From CAVSEK01 sp963726975 (GTDB lineage: Bacteria; Actinomycetota; Actinomycetes; Mycobacteriales; SCTD01), in the NCBI GenBank assembly GCA_963726975.1, contig CAVSEK010000002.1, positions 42,718-106,717 of the forward strand: a stretch of DNA of 64,000 nucleotides, given 5' to 3'. Of this stretch, positions 50,846 through 57,655 are shown in pieces. Both the position numbers and the translations under genes were made by a program. The notes under the pieces were generated by a model. That model was not told the origin of the DNA and did not search any database. It was given only the letters and a program-made list of their open reading frames with translations. Every line of letters starts with the position of its first letter. The first letter of the stretch is position 1.

Positions 50846-51433
50846 GTGATGTCTGACGACTTTTCGGTATCGCTGGCCAGCGTCGAGGCGGCCCTTCGTG
50901 AGCTAGGCCGTGATGTTCTATTGCTTGCGCTGCAAGAAGGCCTGACACCGGACGCGGTTCGCTCGATGCTCGACAAGGTCGAGCTGCCCTCTACATTCGA
51001 TCTGGAGCGGCTTTACGGCTGGCACAACGGAACCTCGTCCGCTAGTTCGGCGAGCCTTGATGACATCCAGATCTTCCCCGGCTTTCATTTCCTGTCGCTA
51101 GAGGACGCTGTCACCAACTATCGCGCGTTCGGCTCTGATCCACGCTGGTCACCGGGATGGCTGCCGGTCTTCGCCAACGGTGGAGGAGACTTCTACGTGG
51201 TAGATCTCAGCCTTGCTGGAGACGGCCAAGTTCGCCATTTCTGGATCGATGCGGCCGATCACCCAGTCGAGTTCTCCTCGGTGACGGCGATGATGCGAAC
51301 TCTGGCGCAGGGTTTTGAGCGAGGGATCTTCTACGTTGATGCCAATGGCTATCTGTCGATGAAGGACCTTGTCTTCGGACAGCTGTCGACGGAAATGAAC
51401 CCCGAGGTCGCTTACTGGCGTGAGTTGACCTGA
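50846..51433 (+). CDS. SUKH (SMI1/KNR4) family immunity protein
   Basis: The 195-residue product has the SUKH fold signature: LERLYGWHNGTSS, DDIQIFPGFHFLSLEDAVTN, SPGWLPVFANGGGDFYVVDL, VRHFWIDAADHPVEFSSVTA and SYM-like end GIFYVDANGYLSMK. SUKH proteins neutralise many nuclease toxins. The only upstream toxin without a partner is the NucA/B toxin at 48771, from which this gene is separated by the IS256 element. Start GTG 50846 or ATG 50849. Confidence 0.82.
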   Translation: MMSDDFSVSLASVEAALRELGRDVLLLALQEGLTPDAVRSMLDKVELPSTFDLERLYGWHNGTSSASSASLDDIQIFPGFHFLSLEDAVTNYRAFGSDPRWSPGWLPVFANGGGDFYVVDLSLAGDGQVRHFWIDAADHPVEFSSVTAMMRTLAQGFERGIFYVDANGYLSMKDLVFGQLSTEMNPEVAYWRELT

Positions 51434-51456
51434 ACTCGAATCTCGAACTTGCGCGC

Positions 51457-51903
51457 TCAGCCAGCGGTGAGGGCGTTGCGGACGCGGGTGTTGGCGAGCA
51501 GGCCGTCGATGATGTGCAGGAGGGCGCTGCGGTCGTCGGCGCTGAGCTGGTCGAGGTGGGCGAGGCGTTCACCGAGCAGGTCGGTGGGGGCGCGGAAAGG
51601 CCTACGGGCGGTGCCCTCGACAAGCAGGTAGTCGGTGGCGACGTCGAAGGCTTCGGCGAGCTTGACGACGACGTCGACTGAGGGGCTGATCTTGCCGTTC
51701 TCGTAACGGCTGATCTGGCCGGCGTCGCCGCCGACGCGGCTGGCGAGGTCGGCTTGGGACCAGCCGCGTTCCTTGCGGAGCGCCTTCACGGCCTCGCCGA
51801 GCGGCATGGTCACGTCCTTCACCGGGATCTGCACTGCGGCCAAGTGTGACGCCATCTTCGCTCCTCGACTTGCCGGGTCGTCCCATGCGCCTTGAGCTGT
51901 CAT
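51457..51903 (-). CDS. XRE-family transcriptional regulator (copy 2, intact)
   Basis: A 148-residue regulator with an HTH of the XRE type (MPLGEAVKALRKERGWSQAD, LASRVGGDAGQISRYENGKI, PSVDVVVKLAEAFDVATDYL) between an N-terminal extension and a C-terminal helical tail (LLGERLAHLDQLSADDRSAL). It is divergent from a primase-gene remnant, exactly as copy 1 at 40804-40949. It probably represses the primase/recombinase operon in trans. Converges with the SUKH gene, 23 bp between stops. Confidence 0.88.
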   Translation of the reverse strand: MTAQGAWDDPASRGAKMASHLAAVQIPVKDVTMPLGEAVKALRKERGWSQADLASRVGGDAGQISRYENGKISPSVDVVVKLAEAFDVATDYLLVEGTARRPFRAPTDLLGERLAHLDQLSADDRSALLHIIDGLLANTRVRNALTAG

Positions 51904-51962
51904 GCATACTCTGCCATGCAGGGTTGGAAGTCATACAAGTTGAAGTTTCTTGCGGAGGCAGC
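51901..51962. promoter_or_regulatory. Divergent xre/primase control region, copy 2
   Basis: Shares CATGCATACTCTGCC and an ACAAGTT segment with the copy 1 spacer, while the bases between differ. The conserved segments are candidate regulator sites. Confidence 0.5.
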
Positions 51963-52026
51963 GTGGCGAGGGTCGCTGAAACCGAGATAGAGCGGCTGAA
52001 GGAGCAGGTGTCGCTGGTCTCGCTCG
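51963..52026 (+). pseudogene. Primase gene remnant (copy 2), first 21 codons
   Basis: Reads VARVAETEIERLKEQVSLVS, matching the first residues of the primase at 41009 (MARVPEAELERLKEQVSLVS). Similarity ends at CTCGCTCG, where the IS21-type element begins. Nothing on the far side of that element matches the rest of the primase. Confidence 0.85.
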
Positions 52027-52217
52027 TGTGACAGCGGCCACGAGATCCTGCCCGGAGACGGTCACGTAGCTGCCCGCTGGCGGACATGAGAACTGCCCGC
52101 TGACGGTCTTGGGATCTGCCTGACACGACGTCGTCTGCCTCGCCGCTTCCGGCGGTTGAGGCCCCTCCTCGGGTGCGCTGGCGGTGCTGATGCGCCGCAC
52201 TCCCGAGGAGGGACACC

Positions 52218-53784
52218 GTGAAGTCTGCAGGGGAGATCATGGAGATGTTGGAAGCGTTCGACCTGACTGGGTCGTTGCGTGATGCCGGCGAGTTGGCGGG
52301 CTGTTCGCATCACACCGTCGGCCGTTATGTCGCGGCGCGGGAGCAGGGCGGTCTGAGCGACCGGCCGGCGGCGCGGCCGCAGCTGATCGATGAGTTCCGG
52401 CCCAAGCTGGAGGAGTGGATCGAGCGCTCGGCCGGCAAGCTGCGTGCTGATGTGGCGCACGACAAGCTCCTCGCCCTGGGCTTCACCGGCTCGGAGCGCA
52501 CGACCCGCCGGGCGGTGCGGGAGGCCAAGGTGGCGTTCAAGGCGGGCAGGGTGCGGGTGCACCGGCCGTGGGTGACCGAGCCGGGGATGTGGCTGCAGTA
52601 CGACTTCGGGGACGGCCCGGTCATCGACGGCCGCAAGACGGTGCTGTTCTGCGCCTGGCTGGCGTGGTCACGGTTCCGGGTGGTGCTGGCGTTGCGGGAC
52701 CGGACCGCCCCGAGCGTGTTCGCCGCCCTGGACGTGACGCTGCGCCGCCTGGGTGGCGCGCCGACCTACGTGCTGACTGACAACGAGAAGACCGTCACCG
52801 TTGAGCACGTCGCCGGGCTGGCGGTCCGCAACCCGCAGACGGTGGCGTTCGCCCGGCACTACGGCCTGACCGTGCACACCTGCGAGCCGGCGGACCCGGC
52901 GAGCAAGGGCGGGTCGGAGTCGACCGTCAAGCTCGCCAAGGCCGACCTGGTGCCGACCGAGACGAACTTGCTGGGCGCTTACGGCTCGTTCGCCGAGCTC
53001 GAGCGGGCGTGTGAGGTGTTCTGCGAGCAGGTCAACGCCCGCGTCCACCGCACGACCCGGCGGGCTCCGGTCGACATGCTGGCCGAGGAGCGCGCCAGGC
53101 TGCACGTGCTGCCCGCCGCCCCGCACACCGTCGCGCTCGGCCTGTCCCGCACGGTCGCGGCCAAGACGCCGATGGTCACCTTCGACGGCGGCCAGTACTC
53201 GGTCCCGCACACCCTGCTCGGGCGCGCCGTCTGGGTCCGGGTCCACGGCCAGGGCGGCGACGAACGGGTCGTGATCATGCACGTCGGGCGAGGCCGGGCC
53301 GGTTGAGGTCGCCCGGCACCTGCGCGCCCGGCCTGGCAGCCCGCGCATCGACGACGCGCACTTCCCGCCGGCTCCGGCCGGCGCGCTGGCCCGTCAGCCC
53401 AAGGCGAAGAACGACGCGGAGAGCGAGTTCCTCGCGCTCGGGGACGGCGCCAGGCTGTGGCTGACCGAGGCGGCCGCGGCCGGCAGCACCAAGACGCGGG
53501 TGAAGATGGCCGCTGCTGTTGAGCTGGCCAAGCTCGGCGACCCGGTCGCGGTCGACTGGGCGCTGGGTCACGCCGCGGTCCACGGCCGGTTCGCCGAGGC
53601 CGACCTGGGCTCGATCCTGGCCCACCACGCCCAGTCGCAAGCCGGACCCACCTGCTCGGCCGGTGAGGACCGCAGCCTGACCCAAGGCACCGGCGGCTGG
53701 GCTGCCCTGGGCGCCAGCACCAGCACCAGCACCAGCACCAGCACCAGCACCAGCACCAGGACCACCACTGGGGATGCCACGTGA
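52218..53784 (+). CDS. istA: IS21 transposase IstA (one frame break)
   Basis: DDE transposase with an N-terminal HTH (DAGELAGCSHHTVGRYVAAR) and an integrase core: LQYDFGDGPVIDGRKTVLFC (first Asp), YVLTDNEKTVTVEHVAG (second Asp) and DPASKGGSESTVKLAKADL (Glu). The frame breaks in the GGG at 53286-53288; with one G removed the protein continues EAGPVEVARHLRARPGSPRI to the end at 53784, about 521 residues. The C-terminus contains a Ser-Thr repeat encoded by an AGCACC tandem tract. The stop overlaps the istB start. Confidence 0.87.
53713..53760 (+). repeat. (AGCACC)n microsatellite at the istA 3' end
   Basis: Eight near-perfect copies of AGCACC encode a Ser-Thr tract near the IstA C-terminus. Such tracts vary by slippage; since the unit is 6 bp the frame is kept. 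Confidence 0.85.
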
Positions 53785-54619
53785 CCGCGGCGACCGCCAC
53801 GTCTGCGACGACGACGACGGGCACGAAGACCGCTCCGGTCGTCGGGGTTCCGGCCGCACCGCCGCTGCCGGCGGACCTCGAAGCGCTGCTGCGAAGGCTC
53901 CGGCTGCCGCACATCCGCCAGCACGCACCCGACGTGCTGGCGACCGCCCGGGCGCAGCGCTGGGAGCCCGTTGAGGTGTTGCGCGCGCTGTTCGGTGAGG
54001 AGGCCGCCGGCCGGGAACGCTCGGCGCTGGCGACCCGACGGGCCGCGGCGGCGTTCCCGACCGGCAAGACCTTCGGCGCCTGGCAGCCCGCCGCGAGCAG
54101 CATCCCGGCGCCGACGCAGCAGGCACTGCGGACGCTGGAGTGGGTCGGGCGGCGGGAGAACCTCGTGGTCTGCGGACCGTCCGGGACCGGCAAGACGTTC
54201 CTGCTCGAAGCCCTCGGGCAGCAAGCCGTCGAGACCGGCCTGAAGGTCGCCTGGTTCACCCTGGAAGACCTCGGGGTGTTCGTCCGCCGGCACCGCGCCG
54301 ACGACACCGTCACCAAAGCACTGTCCCGGCTGCTGCGCGCCGACCTCGTCGTCGTCGACGACATCGGCCTGCTCCCGGTCGGCCCGGACGCCGCCGAAGG
54401 GCTCTACCGGCTCGTCGACGCCGCCTACGAGAAACGGTCCATCGCGATCAGCAGCAACCTGCACCCCGCCGCGTTCGACGAACTCATGCCCAAGACCCTC
54501 GCGACCCGACCGCGACCGTCGACCGGCTGCTGCACCACGCGCACATCTGCCAGACCAGCGGCGACAGCGTCCGCCTCAGCCAAGCCCTCGCCGGCCAAGG
54601 CGTGATGCCGCTGGCCTGA
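53781..54619 (+). CDS. istB: IS21 helper ATPase IstB (one frame break)
   Basis: AAA+ ATPase that assists target selection by IstA. It has Walker A VVCGPSGTGKTFLLEALG, Walker B DLVVVDDIGLLPVG and the SSNLHPAAFDELMPKTLA segment. The frame breaks at about 54502, where one C seems missing; restoring it gives DPTATVDRLLHHAHICQTSG to the end at 54619, about 280 residues. GTG start overlaps the istA stop. Confidence 0.87.
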
Positions 54620-54753
54620 CCACCCGACCGTGATGGCCACCCAGGGCAGACCCCACGGCCATCACCGGGCAGATCTCGTGACCGTCAACGGGCAGCTCTC
54701 GTGACCGCCTCCGGGCAGATCCTCATGGCCCTTGACAGTCGGGGCCGCTGTTC

Positions 54754-54770
54754 GCTAACCGAATTGCTAA
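54754..54770. repeat. GCTAA pair, left of the tRNA fragment
   Basis: GCTAA at 54754 and 54766 (12 bp apart), reading GCTAACCGAATTGCTAACGG. A similar pair is at 54980-54996, on the other side of the tRNA-Arg fragment. These resemble integrase arm-type sites. Confidence 0.5.
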
Positions 54771-54888
54771 CGGAGCCCGCAGCACTAGGCGGCACGTGAG
54801 CGCATGAGACGGACCACGGCCTCGACCGTGCCGGCACCGTGCACGCTCAGCCGGACGGGGGCGGACGGACAGCAGGGCGCCCTCAGGC

Positions 54889-54930
54889 CTACGGATCAAG
54901 AGGTTGCAGGTTCGAATCCTGCCGAGCGCA
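54889..54930 (+). other. tRNA-Arg (ACG) 3' half, putative att core
   Basis: CTACGGA (an Arg anticodon loop), then T arm GCAGG-TTCGAAT-CCTGC, the 3' acceptor strand CGAGCGC and discriminator A. The D arm and 5' acceptor strand (GCGCTCG) are missing, and the sequence 5' of the loop cannot pair as an anticodon stem. This is what remains when an element integrates at a tRNA 3' end. Confidence 0.75.
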
Positions 54931-54979
54931 CTCAATCCCGCAGGTCAGCGGCTAGACGGTCGTCAGCACGAGCGACGTT

Positions 54980-54996
54980 GCTAAGGGACTTGCTAA
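54980..54996. repeat. GCTAA pair, right of the tRNA fragment
   Basis: GCTAA at 54980 and 54992, 12 bp apart (GCTAAGGGACTTGCTAATGG), matching the left pair in orientation and spacing. Confidence 0.5.
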
Positions 54997-55381
54997 TGGC
55001 ACCTCCGCCGCTGGGCCTCGAGAGCCCGGTGCAGTGGCCCGATCTGACACTCTTCGGTGCTGTGCCGTGCGGGTTCGTGCCGCCGCGTCCAAGCGCCAGA
55101 CGGTCGCCAGAACGCCGAGTCAAGAGCCCGCGTGGCCGCTGCAAGCGGCCCGTTCCTCTGCAGCGTGATCGAGCCTCAAGGCGAGATGCGCCTGCTCCGG
55201 CCCGTCGTGTTCGAGCACCAGCAAACACCGTCGCAGCCGTGCGTCGCCGGGCGTCGAGACAGCAGGTCGGAGCCTCCACGGAACCCGGTGCGAGACATGG
55301 CCGTGCTTGACCTGGACCTCAACCGGACGGGCGTGATCGAGGGTGCTGTGATGCGGAGTCTTCGAAGCCTGAGAAGGAAGA

Positions 55382-57181
55382 TCACGGGGTTGAGCGATAG
55401 GCCCGGTTCGGGCTGCGTGGCGGAGCAGTTGGCTCAAGGCGCCCTGACGCGACAAGCCGGGACAGGTACCGGCTCGTCATCGCGGCGCCCAGCCCTGACA
55501 TGTGCCGCACTTGCGCCGCCGTCAGGGTCGCGCCGTCCGCGAACAGAGCCTCGATCTCGGAGGTCCTGTCGTAGCGACGGGGCTGCCGCTCACTGTTGGG
55601 CGCCAGCTCGGACCTGGAGTCGCCGGCCGGCGGTGCGTCGTCGAGGACGCCATCGAACAGGCCGGGCTCGTTGGAGGCTTCGTCGTTGAGCAGGTACTCG
55701 GCGTACCGGCGGCCGCCGACGCGGTAAGCGAGCCCGCGCGCCACCAGGTCCACAAGCGCTTGCGTGGCGTCCCGGCTGTCAAGGCCGAGCTGGCGCAGCG
55801 TGCCGTTGGACACCTGCCTGCCCTCCCGCATCAGGGCTAGGGCGCTGACCTGCGCCTGGCTCAGCCCTGGCTGTCCCAGGCGTTCAATCCACTTCACGGT
55901 TTCCGGCGTCAGGAGAGTGTGCTTCGGGAACGTGACCGTGAAGCGGCTCAGCCTGCTGTCGAAAGTAGGAAGAGTCAGATTGGCCCGACGGAGCCGGGCC
56001 AGCATGTCCGGGATGCCGCTGCCCCTGTTGTCGGCGACGACCTGGTCCGTGCCGGGCAGATACACGTCCGCCAGCAGCGGTATCAGGTAGCCGTTGCGCG
56101 AGGACGACACGCCCTCCTGTCCGAGGTCGTCCGGGGTAACAGTGCCGAACAGCCCGCCGGGGTTCCGGATCACGAGACGGTCCACGTAGAGCTCGACCTG
56201 AACCTGGGTGCCTCGGGCGTGGCGGCTGTAGTCGCGGTGTGCCAGTGCGTTCGTCACGGCCTCCCGAAGGGCCTCGACCGGGTACTCGCCGACGTCCTCT
56301 CGGCCCAGCCCGCGGACGTGGCCTGCCACCCGCGTGTTCCGCAGGATCACGCGCACGGTGTCCTCGATCATCTGGGGGAGAGGGCCCCGCAGGGTCGCAT
56401 TGTCAGTGAATCGCGGTGCGCCTTCCGGAACAGCATCTTTGTGCACGGCCGGGACGGCAATGAAGGTCACGCACAGTTGCGGCAGGAACTGCTGAGGCCA
56501 GTGCCCCAACGTGATCAGCCCCCCGAGCGTGACGCCCAGCCGGTCCTGCTCCCGCCGTAGAACCCCAAGACGGATCAGTGCGGTCTCGTCGTCTACGGAG
56601 GAGAAGGCGGCCGGCTCGCGGTTGCGGACTCGGCGCAGCAGCCGGTCTACGGCGTCGCGGTCCAGGTCGTCGAGCCCGGCCTCCGGCACGATCTCGTGGT
56701 CGTCCTGGGGCTGTCCCCGGTTGACGTGCAGGAGGTAGATCTCGTAGGCGGTCAGAAGACGGTCGCCGTCTCCGCCTCGGGTGTAGCTGCCGCCCGTCAT
56801 CCCCTTGGTCTTGACGTAGCAGGGCTTCAGGGCGGGGTCCAGCTCTGGGACCAGGGCAACGACGATCTGCCGGCCCTCGAAGTCCTGGATCTCGATATCC
56901 GCGCGCACGGGCGGCTCGAAGGCGTCGCTGCACAACGAGGCGAGGTCGTCGCGGATCTTCGCCGCGTCGAAGCCCGGTGCGGCTACGAATCCCGCGCCTT
57001 CGTCGAGCCCGAGCAGGAGCAGGCCCCCCTGGTCGTTGCTGTACGCCGACACAGTCTCGCGGACGCTCTTGGGGAGTCCACCGGCGGCCGACTTGGCCTC
57101 CACCGAGGGGAGATCGGTGCGGCGGCGGCGCAGCAGCGCGACCAAGGAGGGCAGATCTGATTCCAAGTACTCTCTACTCAC
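55382..57181 (-). CDS. AlbA_2 (Schlafen-type) plus RecG-like ATPase/HTH regulator
   Basis: A 599-residue protein with an N-terminal AlbA_2/Schlafen DNA-binding domain (PSVEAKSAAGGLPKSVRETV, SAYSNDQGGLLLLGLDEGAG), a middle region and a RecG-like HATPase_c_4 domain (YPVEALREAVTNALAHRDYS, VQVELYVDRLVIRNPGGLFG, DNRGSGIPDMLARLRRAN). C-terminal winged-helix segments follow (LSQAQVSALALMREGRQVSN; LTAAQVRHMSGLGAAMTSRY). Such proteins are common on mobile or defence islands and are annotated as putative transcriptional regulators. The exact role here is unknown. Confidence 0.82.
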   Translation of the reverse strand: MSREYLESDLPSLVALLRRRRTDLPSVEAKSAAGGLPKSVRETVSAYSNDQGGLLLLGLDEGAGFVAAPGFDAAKIRDDLASLCSDAFEPPVRADIEIQDFEGRQIVVALVPELDPALKPCYVKTKGMTGGSYTRGGDGDRLLTAYEIYLLHVNRGQPQDDHEIVPEAGLDDLDRDAVDRLLRRVRNREPAAFSSVDDETALIRLGVLRREQDRLGVTLGGLITLGHWPQQFLPQLCVTFIAVPAVHKDAVPEGAPRFTDNATLRGPLPQMIEDTVRVILRNTRVAGHVRGLGREDVGEYPVEALREAVTNALAHRDYSRHARGTQVQVELYVDRLVIRNPGGLFGTVTPDDLGQEGVSSSRNGYLIPLLADVYLPGTDQVVADNRGSGIPDMLARLRRANLTLPTFDSRLSRFTVTFPKHTLLTPETVKWIERLGQPGLSQAQVSALALMREGRQVSNGTLRQLGLDSRDATQALVDLVARGLAYRVGGRRYAEYLLNDEASNEPGLFDGVLDDAPPAGDSRSELAPNSERQPRRYDRTSEIEALFADGATLTAAQVRHMSGLGAAMTSRYLSRLVASGRLEPTAPPRSPNRAYRSTP

Positions 57182-57463
57182 GTCCTGAGTATGAAGCTTC
57201 CAGAACGAAGTAGCAAGTGAGTGCGATGTTCGCCGACCAGAACGCCCTGCCGCGAACCTCTTGCGCAGACGCGATCCATGCCGGACCCGACCAACCTGGA
57301 TCCGTGTTCAGCGCTGCGTCGGGGCTGTGAGCGGGTTGGCCCTCGTCGTGGCGTGTGTCCTGTTGACTGGACCGCGCCGAACGGTGGAGACAGGCGGCCG
57401 GGAGTGCCCCGGCTTCCCGGACACCTGTCGTAGGTCGACGATGGTCGCCCGAGAGGAGTCCGT

Positions 57464-57655
57464 ATGCCGGCACCCAAGAGCCCGGAGTTCCGGCCGTCGA
57501 GCTCGCCCGCGGGCGGGACAAGCCGATCGCGCAGATCGCGAAGGACCTCGGGGTCGCCGAGTCGGGGCTGCGCCGTCGGATGGCGCAGGCCGACATCGAT
57601 GAGGGCAAGCGCGAGGGCTCGACCAGCGACGAGCGCAAGGAGCAGCGCCGGCGTC
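57464..57655 (+). pseudogene. IS3-family orfA remnant fused to the RHS gene
   Basis: Starting at ATG 57464 the DNA encodes parts of an IS3 orfA in two frames: MPAPKSPEFR, then (after a small internal deletion) VELARGRDKPIAQIAKDLGV and MAQADIDEGKREG with SDERKE. Similarity ends at about 57655, where RHS coding begins. Read from the same ATG without frame change, the open frame runs into the RHS frame, so a chimeric product is possible. Confidence 0.7.

Larger units (their letters stand above)
52027..54737 (+). mobile_element. IS21-family insertion element
   Basis: About 2.7 kb with istA and istB. The ends are imperfect inverted repeats of about 40 bp: left TGTGACAGCGGCCACGAGAT, right (complement) TGTCAAGGGCCATGAGGATC, both continuing into CTGCCCGGAGRCGGTCACG. 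Internal subrepeats of the GCCCGCTGRCGG type follow at the left end, and CGGGCAG-type at the right, as expected for multiple IstA binding sites. The left junction is fixed by the primase homology ending at 52026-52027. No target duplication is seen. Confidence 0.87.
54738..55381. other. Non-coding stretch with attachment-site remnants
   Basis: No convincing gene in these 644 bp; the open frames seen have no conserved features and disagree with codon use. It contains a tRNA-Arg 3' fragment (54889-54930) flanked by two pairs of GCTAA repeats. The rest (55000-55381) shows nothing recognisable. Confidence 0.6.

Noticed and set aside
53713..53760. Short tandem repeat as a possible CRISPR array
   Set aside because: The 6-bp unit is directly tandem with no spacers and lies inside istA. 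No cas gene is present in the window.
52017..54747. Target-site duplication around the IS21 element
   Set aside because: Flanks (CTCGCTCG on the left, GTCGGGGC on the right) do not match. The right flank has no primase homology, implying a deletion after insertion.
54804..55310. Open frame across the tRNA-Arg fragment (and the minus-strand GRIRTCNLLIRRP frame)
   Set aside because: The translation is the familiar shadow of a tRNA sequence, with no conserved protein features.
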